A DNA stretch of 64,000 bases from Microglena sp. YARC (taxonomy: Eukaryota; Chlorophyta; Chlorophyceae; Chlamydomonadales; Chlamydomonadaceae). Below, piece by piece: positions 23,201-32,946 of this stretch. Both the position numbers and the translations under genes were made by a program. Where the stretch lies: assembly GCA_022414725.1 (NCBI GenBank), contig CM039466.1, forward strand, positions 17,756,817-17,820,816. The letters run 5' to 3'. The notes under the pieces are model-generated. The model did not search any database, was not told where the DNA came from, and saw nothing but the letters and a program-made list of their open reading frames with translations. The stretch's first letter is position 1, and each line of letters starts with the position of its first letter.

Positions 23201-26200
23201 GAAAATTGTGATTATGCAGCACAATTTGGGCATAAAACAGTCTAAATCAACCATTCTGGGTTTCAATAGGGTACAAATTGTATTGATGGCGTCAATGGGG
23301 CGCAGGGCCGCAGGTGGGTAGGGAGGGACAGGACATAGTGATTATACAGCACAATTTTGGTCTACAAGAGTCTAAAACAACAATTGTGGGGGTATCAACA
23401 GGGTACAAAGAGTCTTGATGGCGTCAATGGGGTGCAGGGCTGCAGGTGGGTGGAGAAGAACAGGAAGTTGTGGGTATTCAGCACTGTTGGGGTCTAGAAC
23501 AGTACAACACAACAATTGTGGGGGTATCAACACGGTATACAGAGTCTTGATGGCGATAATGGGTGCAGGGCTTCTGGTTGATAGAGAGGGAAAGGAAAGA
23601 GCAGATAGGGTTGTCTGTGTGTTGTTTTTGTTCTTTGTTTAGTCTGTTTGTTTTGTTTGTTTTGTTTGTGAGTGTATTGTCTGCTTTGTTTATATGTTTG
23701 TTTTGTCTGTCTGTTTGTTTGTTTGTTTCAGTTCAGTTCAGGGGTAAGCCAAGTAGATCAGTTTGGGGGATAGCCACGGGGTAAAAAGAAAGACTTCATG
23801 CTGTGAATGGGGTACAGGTCTGCAGGTGGATAGGGAGGGACAGGAAAGCAGATACATATGTTTGCCTGTTGTTTTTATTCTTTTTTTTGTCTGTTAGTTT
23901 GTTTTCTTTCCTTGTTTTGTTTGTTTGTATTGTTTGTGTATTTTTTGTCTGCTTTGTTTGATTGCTTGTTTTGTCTGTTTGTTTGTTTGATTGCTTGTTT
24001 TGTCTGTTTGTTTGTTTGTTTGATTGCATGTTTCGTCTATTTGTTTGTTTGTTTGTTTGATTGCTTGTTTCGTCTGTTTGTTTGTTTGTTTTGGTTCAGG
24101 GGTTAGCCAATCAGGTCATTTTTGGGGGTAGCCACGGGGTAAAAAAATAGACTTGATACTGTGAATGGTGTACAGGGATGCAGGTTGATAGGGGGGGACA
24201 GGAGAGCATGTACGTTTGTTTGTCTATTTTTGTCTGTTTGTTTGTAAGTTTTGTCTGTTTGATTGTATGCGTTATTTTTTTGTGTGTGTGTGTGTATTTT
24301 CCTGCTTTATTTCTTTGTTTGTTTTGTCTGTTTTGTTTTTATGTTTGTTTTGTCTGTTTTGTTTATATGTTTGTTTTGTCTGTTTTCTTTATATGTTTGT
24401 TTTGTTTGTTTGGTTTATTTGCTTGTTTTGTCTTTTTTGTTTATTGGTTTGTTTGTTATAGTCCACGGGGCCAATTAGGCCAATTTTGGATCTCATGCAC
24501 GGGATGGCTCTTCTGTATATTAAGATGCATGGTGGTGTTGGTGTTGGTGATGTTGGTGTCACTGACGGTGGCCGTAGTGGAGTGTGTGGCGGTGTTGGTG
24601 TTGGTGTTTCGGGGGAATCCATGGGGTGAACAGATACTTGATGCTGTCAATGCCAGCAGCCAGGCTGCCCACCATATTTTGTAATTCGTATTCAAATTCA
24701 AAATACAGTTGTAGGTGACACACACCACCATTCCCCCCCCCACACACACACACTACCACTCACTCACCAGCTTCCACTGAGCAACCGACAGTAGCTCCAG
24801 CAGACAGTTTTCCCGCCACATTTATAAATTTGTATACAAATTCAAAATACAGTCAGAGGTAACACACACCACCATTCCCCCCCTCCCACATTCCCCCCAC
24901 CCCCTCCACACACACACCACCACCACACACTCACTAGCTTCCACTGAGCAACCGGCAGTAGCTCCAGCAGCAAGGTTTCCCGCCACGTACTTCCAAGTGG
25001 GGTGGGTTTTAGCTGAGGGGGGCTTCTTGTCCTCCTTGGCTGAGGCTAGCATGAACATGGGCATGGGGGCAGAGCCTGAGGGGAAGAAGGGTGCAAGCTG
25101 TGTTGAGTTGTGTGGTGCTGAGTTCTGTGTGTGGGTGTGGGTGTTGGTGAGTGGTGGTGGTGGGTTTTTTAGGGGGTTCGATATGAAGGGGGCCTCTTGT
25201 CCTCCTTGGCTGAGGATAGCATGAACAAGGGCATGGGGGCAGAGCCTGAAGGGGAGAAGGGTGCAAGCTGTGTTGAGTTGTGTGGTGCTGGGTTGGGTGT
25301 GTGTGTGTGGGTGAGTGTGAGTGGTAGTGGTGGTGATTTTGTTTTAGTGTGTTGAAGATGAGGGGGGCATCTTGTCCTCCTTGGCTGGGACCAGCATGAA
25401 CATGGGCATGGGGGCAGGGCCTGAAGGGGAGAAGGGTGCACGCTTTGTTGAGTTGAGTTGAGTGGTGCTGAGTTCGGTGCGTGTGTGTGGTTGTGGGTGA
25501 GTGGTGGTGGTGGTGGTGGCATTTTTATTGGGTTGAAGATGAGGGGGGCTTCTTGTCCTCCTTGGCTGCGGCCAGCATGAACATGGGCATGGGGGCAGAG
25601 CCTGAGGGGGAGAAGGATGCACGCTTTATTATGTCATGTTGTCCGGTGTCATGTCATGTTGTTCAGTGTTGTGTTGCATGGAGGGTTGGGTTTAGCAACA
25701 AGGTGATAGGAGGAACTGCATGTTGATGCTACAGTTTAACAGTAGTATAGAACAGGGGGATGCGGGCATAGCCTGGGGAGTAGAAGGGTGCATGTTATGA
25801 TGTGTTGTGTTGTCTCGTGTCAAATCGTGTTATGTCGTGTCATGTCATGCCATGCTATGCTATGTAATGTAATGTAGTGTAATGTAATGTAACATAACGT
25901 AGTGTAATGTAACGTAACGTAATGTAATGTAATGACTTGTCATGTTGTGTTGTGCCGTGTTATGCTGTGTTGTGTTTTACTATATTGTGTTGAGATATGT
26001 TACTACACAGCTTAACAGTAGTACAGAACAGGGGAATGGGGGCAGAACCTGGGGAGTATAAGGGTGCATGTTATGCTGTGTTGTGTTGTGTCATGTCATG
26101 TAATGCTGTGTTGTGTCATGTCATGTCATGTTATGCTGTGTTGTGTCATGTCATGTTATGTTATGCTGTGTTGTGTTGTGTCATGTCATGTTATGCTGTG

Positions 26201-29077
26201 TTGTGTTGTGTCATGCCATGTCATGCTGTGTTGTGTTGTGTCATGTTATGTCATGCTGTGTTGTGTTGTGTCATGTCATGTTATGCTATGCTGTGTTGTG
26301 CCATGTCATGTTATGCTGTGTTGTGTCATGTCATGTTATGCTGTGTTGTGTTGTGTCATGTCATGTTATACTGTGTTGTGTTGTGTCATGTTATGCTGTG
26401 TTGTGTCATGTCATGTTGTGCTGTGTTGTGTCATGTCATGTTATGCTGTGTTGTGTCATGTCATGTCATGTTATGCTGTGTTGTGTTGTGTCATGTCATG
26501 TTATGCTGTGTTGTGTCATGTCATGTCATGCTGTGTTGTGTTGTGTCATGTCATGTTATGCTGTGTTGTGTCATGTCATGTTATGCTGTGTTGTGTTGTG
26601 TCATGTCATGTCATGCTGTGTTGTGTTGTGTCATGTCATGTTATGCTGTGTTGTGTCATGTCATGTTATGCTGTGTTTGTGTCATCATGTATGCTATGCT
26701 GTGTGTGTCATGTCATGTTATGCTGTGTTTGTGTGCCATGTCATGTTATGCTGTGTTGTGTTGTGTCATGTCATGTCATGCTGTGTTGTGTCAAGTCATG
26801 TTATGCTGTGTTGTGTCATGTCATGTTATGCTGTTGTGTGTGCATGTCCATGCTGTGTTGTGTTGTGTCATGTCATGTTATGCTGTGTCATGTCATGTCA
26901 TGTTATGCTGTGTTGTGTTGTGTCATGTCATGCTGTGTTGTGTCATGTCATGTTATGCTATGCTGTGTTGTGTCATGTCATGTTATGCTGTGTTGTGTTG
27001 TGTCATGTCATGTTATGCTGTGTTGTGTCATGTCATGTTATGCTGTGTTGTGTTGTGTCATGTCATGTTATGCTGTGTTGTGTTGTGTCATGTCATGTTA
27101 TGCTGTGTTGTGTTGTGTCGTGTCATGTTATGCTGTATCGTGTTGTGTCATGTCATGTTATGCTGTGTCATGTCATGTCATGCTGTGTTGTGTTGTGTCA
27201 TGTCATGTTATGCTATGCTGTGTTGTGTCATGTCATGTTATGCTGTGTTGTGTCATGTCCTGTTATGCTGTGTTGTCTTGTGTCATGTCATGTCATGTCA
27301 TGTTATGCTGTGTTGTGTTGTGTCATGTCCTGTTATGCTGTGTTGTGTTGTGTCATGTCCTGTTATGCTGTGTTGTGTCATGTCATGCTGTGTTGTGTTG
27401 TGTCATGTCATCTCATGTTACGCTACGCCATGCAATGTAATGTCATGGCTTGCCATGTTATGTTGCATTGTTCAGTGTTGTGTTATGCTATGCTATGCTT
27501 TGCTATGCTATGTGATAGTATGTTATGTTATGCTAAACTATGCTATGTTATGTTATATTATCTTATGTTATGTTATGTTATGCTATGTTATGTTATGTTA
27601 TGTTATGCTATGCTATGCTATGCTATGTTATGTTATGTTATGTTATGTTATGTTATGTTATGTTATGGTATGGTATCTTATGTTGTTAACATTGTTATGT
27701 TATGTTATGTTATCTTATGTTGTGTGATGCTATGTTATGTTATGTTATCTTATCTTATGTTGTGTGAGGCTATGGTATGCCATGTTGCTTAGTGTTGTGT
27801 GATGTTGTGTGATGCTATGCTATGTCATGTTGTCCAGTGTTGTGTTGCATGGAGAGTTGGGCTTAACAAAAAGGTGATAGGAGGAACTGCATGTTGAAAC
27901 TACAGTTTAGCAGTAGCACAGAACAGGGGAATGCGGGCATAGCCTGGGGAGTCGAAGGGTGTATGTTATGATGTGTTGTGTTGTGTCTAGTCATGTCATG
28001 CTATGTCATGTCATGTTATGCTATGTTATGTTATGTAATGTCATGGCTTGTTATCATGTTGCCATGTTTGTCAAAGTATTGTGTTGTGCTGTTTGTGCTG
28101 CGTTGTATTGTGTTTTATTTTTGGGTTGAGGTATGTTGCTACACAGTTTAATAGTAGTACATAACAGGGGAATGGGGGCAGGGCCTAGGGAGTAGAAGGG
28201 TGCATGTTATGTTATGTTGTGCTGTGTTGTGTCATGTTATGCTATGTCATGTTATGTAATGTCATGGCTTGCCATGTTGTGTTGTACAGTATTGTTTTGT
28301 GCTGTGTCATGTCATGTCATGTCAGGTCATGTCACGTTGTGTTGTGTTGTGTTATGCTGTGTCATGTTATGTTGTGTTATGCTGTGTTATGTGATTTTGT
28401 GTGTGAGATATGTTGTTACACATTTCAGCAGTGAAAAGAGGGGCATGGGTTAAGAGCCTGAGGGGGGAAAAGGTGAACGCTTTGTTGAGTTGAGTTGAGT
28501 GGTGCGGTGCGGTGCTGAGTTGGGTGTGTGGGATTGGGTGTGTGGTGGTGGGATCCTCCGCATGCAACTTGATCCATGCCAACCGACTAACCGCCAGCTG
28601 CCAAGTAGGCGGGTTAGGAACACGATGAACGTAGGTAAATATTTTTACGCATGCAACATGATGGAGCAGCAGATGGCGGCAAGTTCGGGCCCGCCGGAAG
28701 ATAACGTTGGACAGGCGGGCCCCCCTTATTTGATCTCCCTGCCCCGTTTCATCGATTCCATCAATCACCGCATCAAAAGCAGAAATTTGCATATGGGCAT
28801 TGGTCGGGATGGGATGTGGTATTGGTGAGTGTTTTGTGAATGGGAGGAGCGGACCTGCAGACTGTGTGGTGCCATCGAAATATCCAGACATGCTGACAGA
28901 TGCGAATGCTGATGCTCTTTGATTCTTTCCGCGTCGAGGCTTGCTCATATTCTGGCTCACTGCGCGCGTGGAGGTCTGGCCAATGGACTGGGAAAAGGGC
29001 TCCCTGCGTCCGGTGCGCACGAGCATGCTTGCCTTGCGATCAAATCCAAACTGCAGCTCATTGTCGAAGCTGTCCAT
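16970..29077 (-). CDS. S-adenosylmethionine carrier, mitochondrial carrier family, six exons
   Basis: SAMC proteins exchange S-adenosylmethionine for S-adenosylhomocysteine across the inner mitochondrial or plastid membrane, feeding organellar methylation. Exons (minus strand): 29077-28855, 25075-24935, 22037-21933, 20368-20225, 18851-18564 and 17208-16970. All introns are GT/AG, all phases join, and the sum is 380 codons with stop. Three carrier signatures of the PxD/ExxK/RxR type are present: [22 protein letters not shown] and [11 protein letters not shown], one per repeat. The other half-motifs [16 protein letters not shown] and [10 protein letters not shown] also fit, as do the plant-SAMC-like strings [15 protein letters not shown] and [10 protein letters not shown]. 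Six membrane helices are expected. The roughly 80 residues before the first repeat are basic and Ser/Thr-rich, fitting an organelle transit peptide. Exon 1 is the least certain: its phase fits, but homology does not reach it. Introns are filled with copies of neighbouring exon edges. Confidence 0.88.
17280..18450 (-). repeat. Array of exon-6 5'-edge copies in intron 5
   Basis: About ten copies of the acceptor plus the first 20-45 bases of exon 6 (on the plus strand CATCCAAGGGGGTGGTGACG then AGGCCTGCAAA) occur at about 17316, 17467, 17586, 17722, 17984, 18100, 18148, 18244, 18305 and 18398. They are separated by GTTGGGTTGTGGGTTGGTTG-type spacer. A run of about 25 G lies at 18406-18430. Confidence 0.85.
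18564..18851 (-). CDS. SAM carrier exon 5 (second carrier signature)
   Basis: Acceptor CACAG|GCATGG at 18851; donor TTCACAG|GTGCGT after 18564. It encodes [45 protein letters not shown] and IGAIAGGFT(G). Confidence 0.92.
19026..20000 (-). repeat. Copies of the exon-4 3' edge and donor in intron 4, plus simple repeats
   Basis: Plus-strand CTCCAGCAAAGAAGGGTGCG... (minus [10 protein letters not shown]| then GT) recurs at about 19031, 19099, 19212 and 19955. A C-run lies at 19290-19322. ATCATCTGATACAGATC units fill 19495-19830. A copy of the exon middle (plus CTTGGCAGGC... ATGAAGAGGGCGGAGG) is at 19410-19465 and 20080-20125. Confidence 0.75.
20225..20368 (-). CDS. SAM carrier exon 4
   Basis: Acceptor TTGCAG|GCATCT at 20368; donor CTGCAG|GTACGG after 20225. 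It encodes [20 protein letters not shown], then [11 protein letters not shown] and [12 protein letters not shown](G). This is the only copy in its array whose whole frame is intact. Confidence 0.9.
20369..21215 (-). repeat. Array of exon-4 5'-part copies in intron 3
   Basis: Four longer copies (about 20455-20535, 20615-20700, 20780-20865, 21130-21210) and three short ones (about 20910, 20970, 21030) repeat GCTTGGCAGGCT... GCCCCAGATGCCTG followed by CAAGTGTTTGTTGTGAACAG. Some keep ALFIS-like coding but carry substitutions. Confidence 0.85.
21236..21925. repeat. CA-rich microsatellite with exon-3 3'-edge copies
   Basis: (ACACAC), (ACTCAC) and (AGACAC) runs surround two copies of the 3' half of exon 3 at about 21393-21447 and 21760-21822 (minus [17 protein letters not shown]). 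Donor-side copies therefore lie downstream of the real exon. Confidence 0.75.
21933..22037 (-). CDS. SAM carrier exon 3 (first carrier signature)
   Basis: Acceptor CTGCAG|CCCTGT at 22037; donor CGCAG|GTGTGG after 21933. It encodes [18 protein letters not shown] and ends KGLYA(G). The length of 105 nt fits the flanking phases. Confidence 0.9.
22130..24660 (-). repeat. Array of exon-3 5'-edge copies in intron 2, with T/G-rich arrays
   Basis: About fourteen copies of acceptor plus LYPIDxIK coding (plus GTCTTGATGGCGTCAATGGG then TGCAGGGCTGCAGGTGGGT) occur between 22147 and 24650, about 110-150 bp apart. TTGTTTGTTTTGTCTG arrays fill 23620-24110 and 24200-24460. All extended reading frames here are repeat-derived. 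Confidence 0.85.
24765..24822 (-). repeat. Copy of the exon-2 3' edge
   Basis: Plus CCAGCTTCCACTGAGCAACC... CCCGCC repeats the real exon edge 170 bp to the right, with its donor (CTCACC) retained. Confidence 0.7.
24935..25075 (-). CDS. SAM carrier exon 2
   Basis: Acceptor CTCAG|GCTCTG at 25075; donor GCTA|GTGAGT after 24935. It encodes [19 protein letters not shown] through the first-helix start [18 protein letters not shown]. If exon 1 is wrong, MPMFMLAS could be the true N-terminus, much as plant SAMC starts near MLAS. Confidence 0.85.
25185..25625 (-). repeat. Array of exon-2 5'-half copies in intron 1
   Basis: Three copies (about 25190-25257, 25362-25433, 25540-25615) keep the acceptor and MPMFMLxxAKEDKxPP-like coding, each followed by a GTGTTGGGTGTGTGTGTG-like run. 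Shorter, worn copies of the acceptor (GGGGCAGAGCCTGAGGGG-like) occur at about 25755, 26035, 27930, 28170 and 28450. Confidence 0.85.
25800..28430. repeat. Pentanucleotide-based satellite
   Basis: The sequence is almost entirely 5-bp words (TGTGT, CATGT, TATGC, TATGT) in varying order, such as TGTTGTGTCATGTCATGTTA. It is broken by exon-2-edge copies near 26030, 27930 and 28170. Pentamers without stop words leave long plus-strand frames open (up to 576 codons, Cys/Val/Met/Leu-rich). These are artefacts, not genes. Confidence 0.9.
28855..29077 (-). CDS. SAM carrier exon 1 (start, putative transit peptide)
   Basis: The ATG at 29077 begins [15 protein letters not shown]. Arg, Ser and Gln-rich sequence follows. 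The donor is CTGCAG|GTCC at 28855/28854, leaving one base, which the next exon completes to Gly. The frame stays open on both sides (29107 to 28367), so the true start or donor could differ. A plus-strand frame over 28624-28828 also looks protein-like. Confidence 0.5.
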
Positions 29078-29489
29078 GCTGTCGGGCGAGGTTAAGGTAA
29101 TGGGCAAGGCGAAAAGTGGATACGGTCGGAGATTGGGGAGAATTGGGAACCCGGGGGGAACTGTACCTGCAGCTGTACATCAGTTCGAGAGCGAAATGAT
29201 GTCACGTCCAGCCGCGCGATGCACAGACACGGGCACGGGCACGGGGTACGGGCCTCAACTCAAGCATTTGATGAACATGCGTCGGCCTGCGTCGAAGTAT
29301 TACTGCCAGGTGCTGCTAGACAGGGCAGCCAAAAACGTACATGTTTGCGTCACGAAGCCATAAAACACGCACACTCCAGAGGCGCGAGTGCGCGTTTTCA
29401 CGAACACAGTAACTGGGGACGTGCGTGTTTCCCCTGGGTTTCGCAGGTTTTAACGAACCTTTTAACAGGGACGTGCGTGTTATCACGCA

Positions 29490-29520
29490 CACTGGGGGGG
29501 GGGGGGGGGGGGGGGGGGGG
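29490..29520. repeat. Poly-G tract
   Basis: An uninterrupted run of about 28 G sits between two CGTGCGTGTT-containing stretches (29400-29535). Similar CACGCAC palindromes recur at 31430-31610. The length may be inaccurate, as homopolymers are error-prone. Confidence 0.7.
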
Positions 29521-29841
29521 CTGTGCGTGTGTTACGTTACCTCAACGAGGTGTTGGAAGAACCCCAAAGACGCAACGTGAGGATGGACCGTTGACCAGAA
29601 GGAAGGGTCCGTTGTGTCGCAGGACGCAGGCTACAAAATTGGTTGCGTCTCAGGCAGCAGAGCTAGGACTCTTCCTGGAGTACCCTGGCACCGCCATGCT
29701 CCAATCAGCTGTTCGGGTGCGAGTGACAGCGGAACATGGTCTACTACTGTGGCTATGAGAACATCTGCCAGATCAAAAAGGTATCCCACAGCTAGGGCTG
29801 TCAGCAAGTAGCCCCTTATTTGTCTCCTGCAAGGCTAGCCC

Positions 29842-30066
29842 CAGGGATATTTTTTGCGGAATATATTCCGATCGGAATACGAGACCCTGTTATGGCCCAA
29901 ATTGCCGGAATAAGAAACCTAAAAAAAGTATTTTTTCAACTGAAATTTACTAAAAATCACCCAAATCAACCAAAATCGGAATAAGGATCCTGTTTGGGGA
30001 GGGAGAAAAGGAGAGAAAAAGAAAAAGGAATAAGATTTCCTCTTTTTTATTTGAAAAAAATCCCTG
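29842..30066. mobile_element. hAT-type MITE with perfect 8-bp target duplication
   Basis: Ends are CAGGGATATTTTTT and AAAAAAATCCCTG. The flanking gctagccc occurs exactly at 29834-29841 and 30067-30074. The CAGGG termini with an 8-bp duplication are diagnostic of the hAT superfamily. At 225 bp it has no transposase. Confidence 0.9.
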
Positions 30067-30409
30067 GCTAGCCCTAACAGGCTGCAAGTCTCTTTTGTTA
30101 CTCTTACTTACTAAATATATGATGACAAACGCAACGTTGAATTATAGCACGAAGCCTAGTTATCCCTGATAATGCAGGGTCTCCGGTGGTAAAAATATGT
30201 GTTGGGGCCCACTTCATCAATGCCTGTGTCCGTATTAGCCCCTCCTGAATCGAGTTTGGGCAGTTTTACCCTATTTGGCTACCCTCGACTGTAACATACA
30301 GTATTTTACATACGTTTCACACACATTCCCAAAACAAATCAACAAGGTAGCCCTTGTGCTACATACGGCATTCTGTAGCACCTTAACTACCATATCGCAG
30401 TAGTTTACT

Positions 30410-30715
30410 GTGGTGTATGAGGAAAACGTGTTGTCCGATCATCCGTATGATACACCATAACTCACCACCTTTTCGAAAATCGACGCCCACCTCCGGTCTG
30501 AGATGTGCACGTCCGCCCGAGCCGGCCCCCTCTTAGCGAGGTTTTCCAACATGTGCCCGCCCGGGATCGAGCCAGCGTAGTGCTGGTGAAGACCCCAACT
30601 TCCGTCCAGTCGTTCCACTCGACCAAAATCGAAACCATTTGTGGTGTATAAGGAAAACGTGTTGTCCGATTGGGGAATCTTATGGTTATATCCGTATGAT
30701 ACACCATATTTACAA
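30410..30715 (-). repeat. Insertion-like unit flanked by direct repeats
   Basis: GTGGTGTAT(G/A)AGGAAAACG followed by TGTTGTCCGAT occurs at about 30411 and 30641, and CCGTATGATACACCATA at about 30442 and 30691. Between them the minus strand has a T-arm-like string GGCTCGATCCCGG. A tRNA-derived SINE is possible but the A box is unclear. Confidence 0.35.
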
Positions 30716-30921
30716 GTAAAATTGTACAAGTACGCTCGTTTTTGACAAGTAGGAGTCATTCTGTCATTGCACGCCTGAAGTTATTGCAAACGGTTTGGCA
30801 AACGCCCCCTTGTGAAATAACAGTATAACAATTCCAATAAATTAAACAAATCAAACTCTTACTTATTCAGCCAGGAAGAAACAGATTACGGTGAGCACTG
30901 TGTGCCCCAGAGGTTGGTTGC

Positions 30922-31147
30922 ACAAGTTCTATGCAGCGTCTCATGCGACGCTAATAAATGGGGAAAGAGTGATCGCGACGGAGCAACAGGTGGCAAGGGA
31001 AGCGAGTTAGTAACGAGACCGTTGGCTGGCGTGTCAGGCTTCATCATGGATTCATGGTCAAACGGTCGGTCGGCGGGTTGCTCTGTCGAACGGACAAATG
31101 GGTAACACTGGGGGCTCCCGCCTCCCAGAAGGGGGGGCTCCGCAAAA
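30922..31147 (+). repeat. Dispersed repeat family B, copy 3
   Basis: This copy is diverged from the copies at 702 and 9385 but keeps the whole order, and ends in the palindromic GGGGGCTCC... GGGGGGGCTCCGC followed by an A-run. Confidence 0.65.
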
Positions 31148-31177
31148 AAAAACATGTAACCAGTGGTTACTTATCAT

Positions 31178-31368
31178 AAGGGAACAGCAACTAATATTAG
31201 TGGTTGAAAAACTAATATACACTAATATTATTATACCGGTAGTGTCACAATAGTATTAGTTTTTCATCTAATTTCAAAATTCTGGTGAGACGGCTCGTCA
31301 GTCAAATATTAACTAATATTCACTCAAATTATTAATTCCCCAATATTAACTAATTTAGCCTCTCCCAA
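31178..31368. mobile_element. AT-rich hAT-type MITE with internal hairpin
   Basis: It is homologous to 59211-59395. Both contain GAAAAACTAATATTA-like and TATTAGTTTTTCA-like arms that fold together, and GGTGAGACGGCTCG. Flanks cttatcat and cttatgac (6 of 8 match) look like a decayed 8-bp target duplication. Confidence 0.65.
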
Positions 31369-31429
31369 CTTATGACTCCTCATACCAATTCATCAAAGCA
31401 TCTGCAAGCATACAACAACTAATTTCTCG

Positions 31430-32500
31430 TACATGGCACGCACGTGCCACGCACTTGGCACGCAAACATGCACTAGGGGGTCTGGGATGTGCATGTAACA
31501 CGCACTCAGGGGTCTGGGATGTGCGAGAAGAGAAAACAAACCCAGTGAAAGTGTGCGTGTTCACACGCACCAACCCGTCCGGAGTTTGCGTGTTCACACG
31601 CAGCCACGTACGTGTTGAACTACCCCCCTGACCCCAGGGGACTACGACCGGACTACGACAGCATGCTATACGACGACACAGCTCACCTCGCCCGACCCTT
31701 ATATATGCACTGCGGCGTGGGGATGGTGACTGCAGAGAACAAACGAAAGACGGCTTGTTCTAGTAGCGAAATGACCTGTGGAAACAAAACAAGTGCGATA
31801 CGAAGCGTCAACGTTGCCTGCCTTGCCGTGGCAGGCAGCGTGGCGCCAGAATGGCCTGGGGAATGCCCAGCTGTTCACCCCAACGATTCCGGGGAATCCA
31901 CGTAGATGAAAATTCACTGCCAGGTAGATCCTCCCCCCAGATCCAGAATTCCGATCCGGGAAGGCCCACACTCGCACTCGTCTGTGGATTCAACCCCCGA
32001 TTCAACCCTCGAATCAACCCCTGGATCGCCCTGGATCGCCCTGTCCCCGCCCTGTCCCCGCCCTGTCCCCAGTAAGTTCCCGTACCGCATGTACCGCACC
32101 TTGGCAGTTGCAACCGGGCTGGAAATATATCGCTCGTCGGAAAGGTGCTAAAGAAGCCTTAACAAGTACGATCACTGCTAATCATACGCCTAGCTTTCGA
32201 CCTCCCCTCCCCCCTCCCCCCCCCAAGTCCCAGACTGACAGTTAAAGTCCCTCGGACCATCTCCAGCGCGTTCATAACACCTGACCTCGTATATCCCCTC
32301 CTCTCTCCCTTGTAGTTTATCCCCACCCCTCTATTGTTGCACCGTCGCTTCACGGTTGATGCTTGCTTGAGGCAGGGGTTTTAGTCCCACCTGCCTAGTC
32401 AGAGCCAGCTACTGGGAGGCTACTCCCCACCTACTCTGCCACCACCAGATATCTAGTGGCATTGGTGGAGGGCAGGGGATTCCTCTGCGGGGCGCGCTCT
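31430..32500. other. Intergenic stretch upstream of the vasculin-like gene
   Basis: Short direct repeats only: GGGGTCTGGGATGTGC twice (about 31476 and 31509), TGCGTGTTCACACGCA twice (about 31554 and 31586), and GATTCAACCC and CCCTGTCCCCGC small tandems at 31988-32070. No gene is seen. A promoter for the rightward gene is expected here but no element can be named. Confidence 0.4.
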
Positions 32501-32514
32501 GCGCGCCTTTGGCT

Positions 32515-32800
32515 CCTCCCTCAATCCAGCCCTGGTCACAACCCCCAACACAGCCCTGAGCACGGCCCTGGCCACAGTACCTGGCAGAAGCCCCCAACCC
32601 AGCACTGGCTACAGCCCTCAATCCAGCCCTGGCCACAACCCCAACCCAGCCCTGGCCACAGTACCTGGCAGCAGCCCCCAACCCAGCCCTGGACACAGAC
32701 CTGGACTCAACCCCCAACACAGACCTGGACACGGACCTGACCACAGCCCTGACCAAATTCCCTGCCAGCACTCCCATCAGCCCCCAGCACAGCCCTGACC
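32515..32800 (+). repeat. Array of exon-1 5'-edge-like units
   Basis: Units of CAGCCCCCAACCCAGCCCTG and CCACAGTACCTGGCAG repeat about eight times. They resemble the real edge at 32814-32834 (CTGCAGCCCCTAACCCAGCC), so this is the same exon-edge copying seen in the other introns, here in the 5' flank. Confidence 0.6.
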
Positions 32801-32834
32801 ACAGGCTCTGTCTGCAGCCCCTAACCCAGCCCCC

Positions 32835-32946
32835 ATGGTCACCCCTGAGCGTGACTCCCTGTCCACCTTAGCCCCCCAGTGGTTCAAGAGGGGCTCCTAT
32901 GCCCCTTCTTTCACTCGCCCGGTGGGATCTAGCTTTGTAAAAGAAG
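32835..32946 (+). CDS. Vasculin-like exon 1
   Basis: ATG at 32835; donor GAAG|GTGAGT after 32946, leaving one base of a codon. It encodes MVTPERDSLSTLAPQWFKRG and YAPSFTRPVGSSFVKE. The frame is closed upstream by TGA at 32796-32798. Confidence 0.75.

Noticed and set aside
25997..27792. Plus-strand reading frames of 458-576 codons, Cys/Val/Met/Leu-rich
   Set aside because: They lie wholly in a pentamer satellite lacking stop words and are open in all three frames. They lack gene structure and sit in an intron of the SAM carrier.
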